From contig VYZB01000237.1 of assembly GCA_013397455.1 (NCBI GenBank), positions 435,291 through 499,290 on the forward strand: a stretch of DNA of 64,000 nucleotides, in the 5' to 3' direction. The position numbers and the translations under genes were made by a program. The notes under the pieces are model-generated. The model ran no database searches. It saw nothing but the letters and a program-made list of their open reading frames with translations, and was not told the DNA's origin. How positions within the stretch are numbered: position 1 is the first letter of the stretch; each line of letters begins with the position of its first letter. Positions 38,720 through 52,526 of this stretch are shown here, piece after piece. This DNA is from Crotophaga sulcirostris. Lineage: Eukaryota > Chordata > Aves > Cuculiformes > Crotophagidae.

Positions 38720-41600
38720 TTCTCCAACTACACTGCCTTCACATGTCTGTTTTGCAACACTGCATGGCTTGCATTGCATTAATGAAACCTATTTTAAATC
38801 TACTGAAGGAGCTCAGAACTTTCGTATCTGTTATCCAATAAGCAACAGTAAAAATCCCCTGATCTGTGCATGCTACTTCCATAGCATCTATCTAAATCCT
38901 CAGACTAGCAGGCACCGTAAAACAAATGCTCACTCCCCAGGTGGTCAATCAGCCCAAGCTGATTCCAAAAGTAGAGGTCAAAAAACTTTAATCATTTCAA
39001 CTTCATCTATCAAAGTAGAGGAACCCACATGATGAGACAAACCTTTGAGCAAAAAATCAAGGATAAGTAATTAAATAAACCCAAGGCTGTGCAAAGGGCT
39101 TATAGACACAATGTTTAGTACATGTTTATGCACTTTATCTGTTATTATTATATATAGGTATTATATAGCTATTATTACACTACTCTTTCTGTAGTTTTGC
39201 GGTTCCACATCCATTTAAGCAGACAGGAACAGACAACTCAGAAGATGCAAGCACTTTGATTTCCGATTATAACATGCATACACAAATGCAAACACACATC
39301 CCTCAAAGATAATTAGCAGTGTGACCTCTCAACAGCACCACAGAAATCTCAGGAGTACCTCTCTAATGTATATGTGCTCCCAAGTGCAGAGGAGAGTTGA
39401 GACAGAAAGAATCAGTAACTCAGAGATTTGGCAGAAATATACTTATTGAATCTATAAAACAATAATATTGATCATTCAAAATTAATATCATCCTTTCAAT
39501 TCCTTCTTGTTTACTTCTGAAACAAAGAAGTCCAATAAGTAACTGTGAAAGAAGAGGGCCAATGAGATCACTGGTTCCAGTCTTTGGTTCAGTCAGACAT
39601 GCTCTCTAAAATATGTGCCTTTCTCTCATTAGGCTTAATAATTGTAACATCTACGTTTTTCTTTCTCTTTTTTTTTTCCTCATTTAGATGAAACGCATGG
39701 ACTTATTTTTCTCCAAGGACATGCATATCATAGTTTCCATGGCACTGTTTTTTTAAAGTATAAGATGCAGTATACCACACTTCAAACAGCATGTCATGTA
39801 TTTCATCTTTCAGCCATTCTGCAAAACAAAGTGCACGCGGCCCGGTAATGATGAGGATGTTTTTGTGTATCACTTATTGAAGTGAAAACTGAAACGGTGA
39901 AATCAAGCATATAGAGATTAGGAAATGCTGCAATAAATAGATGCAATTAGGTTGACAAAATATCACACTTCAGATTCGGTTTTGGGTCATCTAGAGATCA
40001 AAGAATGGTCCAGTGCAAGACATGACAGATAATAAACTAGAGTACTTTAACTAGTTTTGACTGGTTTGCAATAGTTAAAGATCAAAAATCAATTTTTCAT
40101 TGTATTCTCTTTTCTTTTGATTCCAATTTTTTTTTCTCAGTGTCTGACGTTTAATGCAGGCTGCATGCCAAAACCATTTTAGAAAGTCTGCTATGCCAGA
40201 TGTCACCCTTTTGCCCTTTTGCTCTGTCTGCAGATTTTCTTTTAACAGCTTTTGAAACTAAGTTAATGAGCATACATTTTACTGTAAAAGAGTCATTATG
40301 AATAACACCTTTTGTGCTTCTGAATAACACCCACAAAGTGCAGAACACATTATACATCAGTTACATCAACTATATCTTTAAAAAAGATTATTCTGAAGTC
40401 TTAGCTATGTGGAGTGTGTCTTAATGGTGACATTCTTTTAAATATATATAACAGTTACAATAGAAAATAACAAGAAAGGTTAAGAAAATCTCACAGAGGT
40501 TACAAGTTGTTACAAACTTAATTTGACCTGTGCAGGGTAAAGTTGAGCTATTTCATTTTACATTCATCTTATAAGTTTTTGAGTTTCTTGCATGCAAGAT
40601 GACTATTTTATTGTTTTCAAAGAAGAAAACTGTTCCTGTTTGAGTTCCTTCTACAGGAATAGCACTGATTTTTTGCAGTTTTGTTCCTTAAACTATGATT
40701 TTCTAGAAAGTAGAATTACCAATTTCTTCTCAAGATGCAGGCATGAATGAAAACATTTTATTTTCATTAAAAGAAAATGAGACACATATAAACCCTAATT
40801 TTTTTGGGGGCCCCACATAAATTAAAGCCACTGAACTGTAAGTATGATATTGTTCATACTGGGTTGTGGAACCAGTACTCAGAGCTAGCTGTCCAGACTT
40901 GCTTTAAACTCAGTGGGGAGAAATAGGCACTTTAAGGGCATTTCTTTCTTAGCTTCAAATCTTGTTGCAAAGCAGAACACAAAAGTTATTCATACAGATT
41001 TTATGTCTACTAATTAAAATGAAACCTACACTGACTAGTTCAGATGTAGTCATCTACACGGTAAGGAACATAGCTGCGTGTCAAGACAATAATTCCCACC
41101 TTGGGAATCCCACAAGCAATGAGCACAGGACAACACTACCAGTGACACAATCGCCAATATCATAATTGAGGTGCTTGGGAAATTTTGATGACCGTACATG
41201 TGTGTACCTGGGGAATTTAGGACACTACAAGGTTAAGAATTGCTTTGTATATGTAAATTTCTGGATACGTGCTGAAAAATAATCTGTCTCTTCCTCTTTA
41301 TGAAAACCCTATCTATTACCCAACATTTACATAAAAAGATGACTTTACACTGACTAATTTCAGGTAGAAACATCTGTACTGCAGGTGTCTATAGATGAAA
41401 TGAATCCAACTCTTGATGTTGGAGTTAAACACAACGAACCACCTCAGGATATCTTAGTATCGAAAAAGTAGGAAATTTATTCTACTGAATAATGAAATGT
41501 GTGTTGTTCATCCTCTGTTAATAAAATAAGAACTGGTGCAGAATGGTATCTAACATTTTGGTGAATTTAAGAGAGCAACAACATATAGAATAGATATGAA
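38720..41600. other. Unique DNA, no gene recognised
   Basis: About 2.9 kb with no repeat or exon that I can support. The 132-codon frame at 38634-39032 runs through the TTGG microsatellite, and its remaining translation resembles no family. Confidence 0.5.
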
Positions 41601-42003
41601 GTCTTATGAGGAGCAGCTGAGGGAGCAAGGACAGTTTAGTCTGGCGAAGAGGAAGCTGAGGGATGACCTTGTTACTCTATAACTACCTAAAGGGAGGTTG
41701 TAGCGAGGTGAGTGCTGGTCTCCTCTTCCAAGTAACAAGTGATAAGATGAGAGGAAATGGCTTCAAGTAGTACCAGGGGAGGTTTAGATTGAACATTAGG
41801 AAAAATTTAGTAACTGAAAGAGTGATGAAGCACTGGAACAGGCTGCCCAGGGAAGTGGTGGAGTCACTGTCCAAAACACGTGCAGATGTGGTGCTTCGGC
41901 GCACTGTTCAGTAGGCATGGTGGTGTTGGGCTGATGGTTGAACTTGATGATCTTAGAGGTCTTTTCCAACCTTAATGATTCAGTGATTCTATGTTTCTAT
42001 GAA
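41601..42003 (+). mobile_element. CR1 LINE 3' end with ORF2 C-terminus
   Basis: About 400 bp of sense CR1. It starts in the ORF2 C-terminal block ([20 protein letters not shown] in translation, with SYEERLRELGLFSLEKRRLR as the family form). It continues through GGTTGTAGCGAGGTGAGTG, GAACAGGCTGCCCAGGGAAG and GATCTTAGAGGTCTTTTCC, and finishes in the tail TGATTCTATGTTTCTATG. It is 5'-truncated as is usual. The frame breaks soon after its start, so no protein is made. Divergence is moderate. Confidence 0.95.
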
Positions 42004-42089
42004 ATTTTATATAATTTACACAATGTGTAAAACAGTCTCCTTTCTACAACCATCTATGATAACACTTATCCTTAAGTAAACATATACAA

Positions 42090-42282
42090 CAGGGGTGTCA
42101 AAATCACTGCCCTCCACCTTGTTTTATCTGCCCCGGCACCTTGTTTCTACGTGGCGGCATCACCAAACTCCTTGTCCCTATGCTCCTGCCAGCGCTGGTC
42201 ACATTTGCGGCATGTGTGATGCACGTTATGCTGCAGGAACCAGAGCAGGAGAACTATGAGAACCATGAGTTTGACACGCCTG
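42090..42282. mobile_element. 193-bp hAT-like non-autonomous DNA transposon candidate
   Basis: The segment is bounded by CAGGGGTGTCAAAATCA on the left and TGAGTTTGACACGCCTG on the right. These are inverted complements at 15 of 17 positions, and 17 of 19 when the next two bases on each side are counted. CAGGG-type termini with GTGTCAAA are typical of the hAT superfamily. The interior is short, has no open frame worth noting, and holds seven CpG sites in 193 bp, far denser than the surrounding DNA. I could not find the 8-bp target duplication expected for hAT (ATATACAA on the left against TTAACTGA on the right). It begins 87 bp after a CR1 3' end. Confidence 0.65.
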
Positions 42283-42645
42283 TTAACTGACTTATGCAAA
42301 TTTATATTTGTCTATATATCTGCACTCTTTTTTTAGCCACATGCACCTCTCTTCATCTTGAAATTTTTAAAGGTTTGTGACAAGCTTTTGGAAGTTTTCA
42401 GTGAACTGCTTTGAAAATAGATGTGATAATTAGCTCTTGGAATTCATGTTTTGAATAACGAAAAGCAATTTAATAGAGCAACAAGTAGCTGAAAATATTT
42501 TTGAAAGGTCAGATCACTTCTGTGTCTACTTCATCTTTCTTTTTGTATGGATACTCTAAAAATTGAAACTAGAACACTATTTACTTTGCTAAGAATAAAT
42601 GTCAAAGTCATATCTAAAGGAAGAATAGTAACTTTTTACTGAAGA

Positions 42646-42689
42646 CCAGCTGCCAAAATGCAAATTAACACCTACAAAGCAATATTGGA
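42646..42689. repeat. 44-bp direct repeat, copy 1
   Basis: First copy of a 44-bp motif with the core AATGCAAATTAACACCTACA. It matches the second copy 289 bp downstream at 41 of 44 positions. Confidence 0.85.
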
Positions 42690-42934
42690 TGATTCCCTTT
42701 AATAGTAACAAGATAAATATGAACTTAAAGGTTGATGTCACACAGAATGTTTATTAATGTAAGCTGATGTATTTTGCATGGTAGGGCAGAGAATTTTTAC
42801 TTTCATTTTCACAAATGGGAAAATTGTCCCTGTTAGACTTTTAGTGTTATTAATTTCTTTTAATACTTTGTTAGGCTTTGACATCAGTGCTTTGTTTTCT
42901 GTAAACCTGTCATATTGTAGACATCTAATACTGG

Positions 42935-42978
42935 CCAACTGCCAGAATGCAAATTAACACCTACAAAGAAATATTGGA
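42935..42978. repeat. 44-bp direct repeat, copy 2
   Basis: Second copy of the motif that starts at 42646, in the same orientation and with three substitutions. Similarity fades on both sides of the motif. Confidence 0.85.
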
Positions 42979-44505
42979 CAATTTCTCCTTCCTTTGTAAT
43001 TTGCATTAGCACTATTGAACAATGTTGAATTTTCTCCTGGCCCTTAAATTTCAGGTAATTATTCAAAAAACAGATTATGTTTGACATATTTCTTCCCACG
43101 TCATCGTCTCCTCCAGGATTTTTTTCTGCATCAGCTGTAAGTGAAAACATATTCTTACGTCAGTTTAAGGATTAAGACTTCCACGCACATATAAAAATTT
43201 TGTTCTCTTACAAACTCAACAACAGATTAATAAACACTATACTTTAATTATAAGTAAAAAGAATTAAAACTTTGTTGAAAAAAGTAGTGATTTCCAAAGT
43301 TCATATTTTCTCCAGTAGATCAATTTTAAAATAACTGTTTTACAGCCACAGTAGTTTAATTTGTGGATTCCTGTATCCAATAACAGTAGAGGAGACTATC
43401 TTCAAAATGTTATCAAATTTCGTGGTTCCAGTGTGTGTTTGTGTGACACGCTCTACTGCAGGATTGGAGATGATTCTCATTGATAACCAAATCTCTTAAT
43501 CAGAAAGCTAGCGTGAAGACTAACATCCGACTGCAGTTTAGCAAAGACACACCCATGTGAAGTCATGCATCTAATCATTCTACGTGTTACTGGGAAGTGT
43601 CTGAAAACATATTTAGGGGTTATTTTGTGCGATAATTTAAATATTTTGCCACTTTTTTCAGTCATTAAAATTTAACGGCAAGCATTGAATTACATTAACT
43701 TGTATTTTTGTCCTATAATAAGTAAATTTAGCATCGTTTGCTGTTGGTTTTCTTGTTGTTTTAAAGCAACTGTGATATGAAATTCCAGGTAATAGGGATG
43801 ATCACATTAAACTTCCAAATACAAAGTAGTATCCTCATGAGGACTATTTTATATTTTGTTAAATTTACTGTTTGTCTCAGAAAATATTATGAAATTTAGC
43901 AATCTGAAGTTCTTTCTATCCAGTTCATACAAAAGACAAAAAGTCAGAGTATTTCCATCTTTTTTGGGGGGGGAAGTGGATGATGGTGGATTGATGTTAC
44001 TTTTTTAAATTCATTATTTTAATTTCTAAAAAGCTTTAATATTGAATTATTCTTTCAGACTCCTGAAGACTAGATGCATTTCAAGGAAATAGGTGTCAGA
44101 ATTTGGTTCACCTAAGATTCTATTTCAGGAACATACTCTTCTTGTATTTACCAAAATAAAGGGGTATTTTAACACCATTTTTATTTCTCATTATCCTATC
44201 ACCTTAATTCGTAACATTAATAATTTTGAAGTGGAAATATTGTTCCAATTTCGGCAAACTATAGCTGAAGTTTAATTAAGATTTTGTCTCCCCTATAGTA
44301 AATCACAAATAGATAATAAAACACATATGCAAAACAAAATCTGCAGCATTTATGAAGAAGATAAGTGGGTGCCTTGGAAGATCTGAATGAAAAGAAACTT
44401 ATTCAGCAATTTGACTAGTTGATTACTTATTTAATATCCAATTCCAGTATATTAACTTTATAGTGTTAAATTTCACAGTATGATGTGTTCAGTTATATAA
44501 AATTT

Positions 44506-44526
44506 AAAACAAAACAAAACAAAAAA
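44506..44526. repeat. (AAAAC)n run
   Basis: Short A-rich simple repeat of AAAAC units. No LINE or SINE body is seen before it. Confidence 0.75.
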
Positions 44527-47500
44527 TTCTCTAAATTAATAAGATTAATTAGAAGAACAAAAATTATTAGTGTGTAATGTAAGCAAGCATTGGTATACCA
44601 GGGAATTATTAAGGAGTTGCTTTAACACTGTATATTTACACAAACGCATATTCAAACACACACAGTTCAAAGATTCCAAAAATGTTCTTCTCCAAATAAA
44701 AATAACAATGAAAATTAAGGAGGTTGTATTATATTGTGTTGGTTTTGGTTTGGTTGGGTTTTTGTTTGGTTAGTTTTTGGTTGTTTTTTTTTACCAGAGC
44801 TGCAGGTGCAGCATTTAGGCTGAAGCTTGTCAGCGATCCACCTTCAGGATATGATTTTTTTAAGATTAATCCATATGAGATGTCATACATTGTTGCAGAA
44901 GCAATCTAAATTAAAACACAAGCCATTAGCTGATTGGCAGAGTATGATAATCTCACTCCACAGAAAAAGTTCTAAAACTTCAATGTAAGTAAAAAGTAGC
45001 ACTTTGAAACAGCATTCAAAGTCAACTGCATTTTTTTTGTATTCAGAGACACAATTTGTTCTGTATAACCTTTTGTTTTCCTTATGATTTTTCTATTCTT
45101 CCCTTTTTTTCTGTTTTTCTTTTCTTTATAATAAAAACTGGCAAAATGCCAGGCATCTAATTGGACAGTGAAAACAAATAGTAAGAAGAAACTTCTTCTA
45201 AATTATCAACTAATATGACAAAGCTAAGTTTAGTCGTATTTCCTAAAATTCTTTCAGATGTAATGACTAGCAGAAAACTAAAAATGAAATGAATTATTTA
45301 ACAACTCCGTGGGAGTTCTTAATTAATTATCTTCAGAACATCTAACAAAGTCTTTGTTTTCAACCTATACTCCCATAATACATATGTTTATTTGCATAAA
45401 ATGCTACAAAGAAACAAAAGGTACCTCAAATAATAATCTTGAATTTGTTGTTGCTATGGGTAAAATCACATTAAGAAAAAATATAATCACATCAGTGAAA
45501 TTTAGCGTCAGTGATAATCTCAAATTCCCTTCCTAATTTTGTAGATACCTACTTATTCCCATAGAATTCATAAGTCTCACAAATTAACTCGGTACCATCA
45601 TCCCAACAGCACTCCCCTGCTCAACATTGTCTAACCTTGTAGTGTATAACTTCAATTTATCACATCACCTCCTGGCAGAGATCACTAGAAACAATGGTTG
45701 TAAAAAGTGGAGTTGGCAATGGTGTTTATGATGCTCCAGCTTCAAACAGTCCATGCATTTAAATGTTATAGTATTCCTCAAGAATGTGTCTAATTCATTC
45801 CTGTCAAAGAGTTTGAACCCCCACTCCAGGGGATGGCCTCATCAGCAATCATGTTACCTCCATAAGCAGGATTCTGTTTGTCCTTCCTGTTGTTGATGTT
45901 CTGCTTTACAAGGAAGATGCACCAAAATACAAGGAGACATCATGAAAAAATTATTTCATAGCCTGGTGGTAATAGCTTTGCTGGGAAGAGCAGGACAAGT
46001 CAAAGTCACTGCTCTGTGGGTAATTCCAAATGGCCAGCTGGCTGCATCTCCCTACATGCTAAAAGTATCTTGACTTGAGTCACATCATTTTCTAGTTAAT
46101 TCCTCTCAATTTAACAGTTGTTGAGAATTTTCTACTCATTGTAGACCTAAAGATTGAAAGAGCTATGGTCACAGTAAAGGAAACCCAAATTCTTTACACC
46201 ACTATTTTGGAAGGAGGCATAGCAACAAATTTTAGCATTGTAAATGTCAACATTGCTGGCCTAATATCCACTTAGTGAGTCAGTCATGAAGGATTAGTGA
46301 GACAAAAATTAGGGCCAAAATACATCATAGCAGACCCAGAGGGTGCTGCTTCTTTATATTTTGATAATGACCCTGGAGAGAGCAGCAGTGTTGCATAGCT
46401 GCATAGACTTCAGGGAATGCAATGTTGGAGGCTTCAGAAGAGCCCAAACTGTAGTAAATAAAATCATCAAACTTATCTTACTGTTAAGCAGAATGTCAGT
46501 TGTGGCTTCTGTTCTTCTCCTACCCTGAGTACCCATTCCATCCTGTAAAACATCTTTCTAACGCTTTTGCTTCTCTATTGCAGTTTTACAGGGAAACAGG
46601 GATGATCTTGGGATCTGACTTATGAACCTTTTGAAGTCCAACAGTCAAGATGGACAAAGTTCCACCACATGAGCAGTGCTCGTTTTCTATTCTTCCTTTG
46701 CAAGTTTTATTAGGTCTTATGAAGCTATTCAAATCAAAATGTTCCATAAATCTAGAAACATTAAAACGTTTACAAAATTATTTTTCATTGTACTTGTTTA
46801 GAATACATTGAAAACTGGAAAATATTCTATACAATTCTTCTAATTTCATAGTAGAATATAATGATTTTTTTAAATTTTCACCAACAACTTCTCTGAATCT
46901 CCAAGAAATGAAAAAAATCAGTAATTAAGGCCGTATCCTCTTTTTTTTTAATTGGGCAATAGACATTTTTTTAAGATTATCTTTCATTTTGACATAATTT
47001 TCTCTTCCAAATGAATTTTAAAACATGTAACATAACACAATTTAAAAAAAAATCACATTTTAAAAAATCACTTCTTTGGTTTGGCATTTAGAACATTATA
47101 ATATTTCAATGTAAAGTTTGGATAATTTTCAAAATACTACTTGTACGGGATGAAAAAATTTAAACAAATTCAAATTATTTTCATTCTCAAATTTTTATAT
47201 TCATTAAATGTATCACACTAAATGAAATACGTTTTACCCAACAAAGTTTCTAAAGAAAATACTGATGTTCTATTTATAGTACAAAGAAAAATATTTCTAA
47301 TGCATTTAAACTTCTAAAAATATTTTGACTTGTACCTTTCATGCCCAATATCACTAATGTGATAGAGGTTTAACTGCTCAGTACAAGTGTTCATATACTC
47401 CTTTGACAAATATCAACAATAGTTATGGGTGATACTAACAGAAATTTAAAGAAATACTACAATATTTATTGTATACCTACAATCTGACTGCAGGGCCAAA

Positions 47501-50017
47501 GACACCAAGCTTTGTGCTAGAGCTGACAGTTGACTGATAACATCTTGGGAAGAGAACAAGTTGTGAGTAAGAAGTTTCTTATAAAACTCCAGTGATGGAA
47601 GTTTCTGTGTTATGGACTAGCCAGGTTTTGGAAAAAAATAGATTTATCCATAGAAAAATATTTCCAAATAAGATGGATTGTTAACGCATCCAGTGGCAAG
47701 GGCTAAGCCACCAATAGTGTACAGTGTACTTCAGCTCATCCTAGATCAAACTAGGGAGCAAAATAAATAACAAAAAATACAAACCAACATCTTGGTGTGC
47801 GTACACTGGAAAACTTTTGTTATCTCTTCAAAATAAACATGGATCTGTACAAACACAATGCTCCTGTCAGTAATCTGAACTCAGACTGAGCTTTAGCTGC
47901 CTGAAAGCCCCAAATAGAAACTTATACCAAGGAATTTTTTAGAAAGGAGCTACTAAAGTTGGGAATCCTCTGAAAGAGTTACAGCTGGATTTTTCTACCT
48001 GACTTTGACTTTGCTGTTTGGTTAGATAAGCTTCACAGAATCAGCTATGCCAGGCTCGAAGTTATAAATGCAATCTTCAAGTGCAGATTACATGTCATGC
48101 CTGAAATTGTTTCTTGACTCTTCTGGCACTACCAGTGAACTTATCTCCAGATTAATGCTAATGGTTTGCCAACATGGTGTACAGCTCGACTAATTTATCA
48201 CTGAACCTGGTCTAAGCAATTCTTATGCTATGTTATAGCTAGAAGATGAAAAAAAACGGCAGTAGATGTCATCACTAGAGATGTAGAGGTTTTCAGAGAA
48301 GTGAATGTCAGGAGTGAGCTATGAAAATACGGGATTTCTGATGAGATACACTGCAGAAGACTGCAAGTTATTCAACTCTAACTGTAATATGAGATCAAAG
48401 GAAAGCTGGAGTATATTTTTCAGCTACTTAACCAAGAAAATCAGTGAAAACACATTAATGAATTCAAATGTCAAGAGTGTGTTAAATAAATTAGATAAAT
48501 TTTTTAAATTTGTTAAAAGTTAGATGAATTTGTCACCAAAAAATGGACCTGTTGCAGACAGGCAATAAGGCTGAGACTAAGCATGTTCCAGTAACAGCCT
48601 ACATGTGGACAAACTGAAACTGACGACTGCTGAACTCTTCTGTTTTGGTTATATTGGCACCTAGAGAAAATGAAAGGCTGGAAGTGGAGGCATGTCATAA
48701 AAAATAAATAAAACTCCTTAACTTATGGGAATGGTAAATCATTTTTACATATTCTACCCATCCATCATACTAAAAGAATCAGGAAAAATCCACTTCTGAA
48801 TTCTCTAACTCAGCATACAAAGATACAATTAAAAGGTAAAGAAAAGTGCTGTGAGCAGACTGCATATTGCAGACCAAAACAGAGATGTTTTCCACACAGC
48901 AGCTCCGTAGCACAGTTGACAAGCTTTATTCATGTGATATAGTTGCTGTGCATCTCTCCAGAAGACCCCAAATAACCCAAGAAGGTTTTGATATGAAGTT
49001 GCCCCATCTATTAAAATAATACATACTCTAGAATTCAGGATCCAATGCTAAAGACAGTTATCACCTACTGTCACCTTACTTGTGTATAAACTGTGAATGC
49101 AAGATAGCTCTAACCAGCAATGTAGGAGCTGACAATGAGACGAGTAGACATGCCATGCTTACCATAAAACAATATGCATAGAGCAAGACAACAGTCATGA
49201 CTACAGGCCATGAATTTGTTGAACATGCATATTGGACAGCACAGAATGTACAGTTTTTCAGATATCATAAAACTTTCCAACCTCACTCAATCACAACTTG
49301 GTGTCGAAATGACTAAAACAGACGTCATTTTTACAGGCAGGAGTTCCAGTCTGTTTTCAGCAAACACCCTCATTCCTGGATGGTTCTCATGGACTCAGAG
49401 TTGGGAATCAATAGAGAAACATTGGGAACATTTTTCAAGTTCTTGGCATAGACATCAACAACAGAAGAAAGCAGAAATTTATAACCACTGTGTGCTTCAA
49501 GAGCTCACACAAAGCAATGATGAAAGATTAATCCTGGGTGTATAACGTAACTAGAACTCAGTGTAGCAGAAATGAAATCAAGTACATTTGTAGAACAAAG
49601 GTAGGTCGGAGCCAGACTGAAGTAAGTTTTTGTAACTAAAACTGTAAGTTTTAGGAAATAATAATAAGTTGTTAAGTAAATACAAAGAACTGGTGGATAT
49701 GCCAAAACGGGCTGCTTATAAAGACTGTGTCTATATGATAACACATTAACTAATCATTTCTTGCCCCACCATGCCAGGCAGTTCTCACAGAAGATACAAG
49801 ATAACTACAGACATTGCTACAACAAGGAATAGCTCAGTGAATATAACTTAGAAGAAGGAATCCAGGATGAAAGGCAGGAACAAGAAATCAGCCTTGTATG
49901 CACATTTTCCCCTCTCTATAAAAGATTCTTTTATAAAAAAGCATATCCATTTCTGAAAACAATGTAGAAACATGAGGCAAGACACAGGCTAGTAGTGGTT
50001 GTCTGTTAAAAAGTAAG

Positions 50018-50041
50018 CAAACAAACAAACAAAAACAAACA
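50018..50041. repeat. (AAAC)n microsatellite
   Basis: About six AAAC units with one AAAAAC interruption in unique sequence. Confidence 0.8.
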
Positions 50042-50813
50042 GAAAGAACCCCAGACCTTAAAGGAATTCTGAATGTATCGCTATGAATGATATTAACATA
50101 AAGACAACAAGCTTCACTCAGTTTGTAGGTAAACTATTATTGCAGCATAATAATGATTGTTATTTATTATCATACCTCAAAGGTATTTTCTGGTTCCTGA
50201 AGAGATCAGAGGAAGGAATTCCTTCATCATTCCCAGAATGCTGGAATTTACACAATCTAACAGCAGAATTTTTTAACATGCATTTTAGGTGAAGCCAACA
50301 ACCAATCCCCCCGCTTATATTTTTATGTTAGGAACAGTCATAGGAAAGAAATACATAATCTGTGAACAAAACTGTTTCCGTAACCAATGAGCATTTGTAT
50401 ATTCCATGACATCTGCACTGTGCAAGTCTCAAGACACTCACATATGTTTAAGATAATGTGTGTGAAATTACAGTGAGGAGATAGGCATGCTTAAATTTTC
50501 CTTTTTAACCAAGTTTCATTAGGGTTGGGTAGAAGAATGTGAAAGTATAAACTTGTGGGTGTTGGCCAATAAAAATCATGTGTAGTCACTTGGCAGTAGC
50601 ATGGAAAGAACAATTTTGGCAATACCGAATCATGTCAAATAATCTACCACCCATAAAAGACACAACACTGAATGTAAACTAATGAGGATTGCTGAATATG
50701 GGAACAATTGAACCTATCAACTAAACCCCACACTGCAGATGTGAAAGGTACAATGCTCTTCAACATAGAGCAAATGTTCCATAGTTTTTAATGTACTGCC
50801 TCCAGATGGATTT

Positions 50814-51027
50814 AGAATCATAGAATCATAGAATAGTTTGGGTTGGAAGGGACCTTAAAGATCTTCTAGTTCCAACCCTCCTGTCATGGGCAGGGACACG
50901 TCCTACCAGCCCAGGCTGCTCAAGATCTGACCTTGAACACTTCGAGGGAGGGGGCATCCACAACTTCCCTTGGCATCCTGTTCCAGTGTCTCACCAACCT
51001 CACTGTGAAGAATTTCTTCCTAATGTC
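50814..51027 (-). mobile_element. CR1 LINE 3' end, 5'-truncated
   Basis: About 215 bp of antisense CR1. From the low-coordinate side it has the tail AGAATCATAGAATCATAGAA, then GGTTGGAAGGGACCTTAAAG, CCTTGAACACTTCGAGGGAG and CACTGTGAAGAATTTCTTCC. The insertion stops there by 5' truncation. Similarity to the consensus I recall is high, so it is one of the younger CR1 copies in the window. Confidence 0.96.
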
Positions 51028-52526
51028 AATTTGGTCAATTAATTAGAAAAAACGACCAAAGACTTTCACAAATGTGGTTGTTTCCTGGATTGGAGCCTCC
51101 CTAATGAAAAGTTCAAATACTCACTGTTTGCTACTCGTTCATCAGGTAATCAAGTTCTGTAAAAGGACTTCTGTCAATATGACGTTTAAAACTGGCAGCA
51201 GTCCCTGGGTTTAAGACATGGAAGTGAAGAAAAAGCCAGTTCTGAATGACCATCTCTGGAAGCCATGCCCCTGTATTTGGAGGTGATACCATCAAAAGGA
51301 TAGGAAACGTTTACAAGAATTTAGGAAGCTTTGACTAAAAACTTACATAAAGTTCTGATGAACTTCCTATGGATTTACATACCTGCACAGTTAAAAGCAG
51401 TTCTTTCTGAAGAAGGTGTAATTTTCACTGTTATAAGGCTAAATGGACTGCTTATCAGCTCTAATCTGCTTTTTGACAAGCAAAAGTATTTACAAAGTTG
51501 TAAACTACAAAGAAAGTTTGTATTGGAAAGAATGTTTCTGAAATGATGCACCTGTAGATTATGAAAAGAACATATCACCCACTTGTTGATAACAGCAGGA
51601 GTCTAGAAATGAAAACCCAGAGCAAACATCCCGAGCCTAAAGTCTGATTTCATCTTTTGCCTGACCCTATACCCTGCTCCCCATGGCAGCAAATGTGATT
51701 TGAAGACATGAAGGCTCGCTGAGCTCTGGGAAAGAAGTTATTCACTATGGCCTTGTTTCATTACAAGAAGAGTTCATTCCTAAAGAAGAATTGACTGAGC
51801 AAGTATCAAATCATGCCACGCATTTTCAGAACAAGCCATAGCACAGTTTAAAACAAAATGTATAAAATGAAAAAACACAGGCAGCCTAACATACCTTGGG
51901 GTTGTTTCCTTCCTAAAACAAAAATCCTACATGCATGAAAACAGAAGATTTTTTTTAAATTGTCATCTGCTACTCCTTTGCCTTGGCAAGAATAATAATA
52001 TGAATAATCAAAGCCTGTCCCTGTCTAAGCCTGTGTGTGTCATTATGGATGGGTGCAACTCGAATGTTTCTAACTACATTAGTCAGAAAAGCAACCTGAG
52101 GCAAGCAGATCTGGCTCTCCTAGCTTTTGCTGAGGGGAGGATGAAACACTGACGAAGCCAGATATACCACCAGAAAGATGTGACCTTATTGAAATGGAGG
52201 TTAGTTGGTAGGCCTGTTCAAAGCAGTTCCCGATTACAATATTTTAACCACTTCATGCAATGAATGAAATAACAAACTTTTCTGCCTAGTCCCTAGATTG
52301 AATCAAGCCATTCTTCTGTGAGTCATTCAGATCTACAGATGAACTTCATCTCACATACAAGGATATTATTAAAATTTCTTTCACATAGCTTTTTAATTTC
52401 TGGGAGTGGAGAACAGTGTAGGAAAAAAACTATGAGAAAATCTGTCTTTTTGATCTTAGGAAGGAAGTATTCAAAAACAGGCAAAACCAGGTCTCTTGCA
52501 TCTCCCTAGTTTTGTGTATCACCATT
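51028..52526. other. Unique DNA, no gene recognised
   Basis: About 1.5 kb between a CR1 tail and a solo LTR. Open frames of up to 73 codons are present but unrecognisable. Confidence 0.5.
52522..52526. repeat. Target-site duplication CCATT, left copy
   Basis: Five bases directly before the TGTC start of the LTR, repeated directly after its end. Confidence 0.9.

Larger units (their letters stand above)
42285..50813. other. Large unique AT-rich block, no gene recognised
   Basis: About 8.5 kb of unique sequence with no supported exon. It contains a duplicated 44-bp motif, an AAAAC run, an AAAC run and an eight-base G run near 43965. The patch 45680-46060 is less AT-rich and unassigned. The patch 44800-44950 has the low-complexity-free look of a conserved non-coding element, but that is only an impression. 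Confidence 0.5.

Noticed and set aside
38634..39032. 132-codon open frame
   Set aside because: Its length is helped by the TTGG microsatellite, which contributes a WLVG repeat. The remainder resembles no protein family.
45680..46060. GC-richer patch considered as retroviral internal sequence
   Set aside because: No conserved retroviral motif was visible in any frame and no LTR flanks it.
49210..49545. 111-codon open frame
   Set aside because: Composition looks random and no domain or splice signals support it. A frame of this length can arise by chance in 64 kb.
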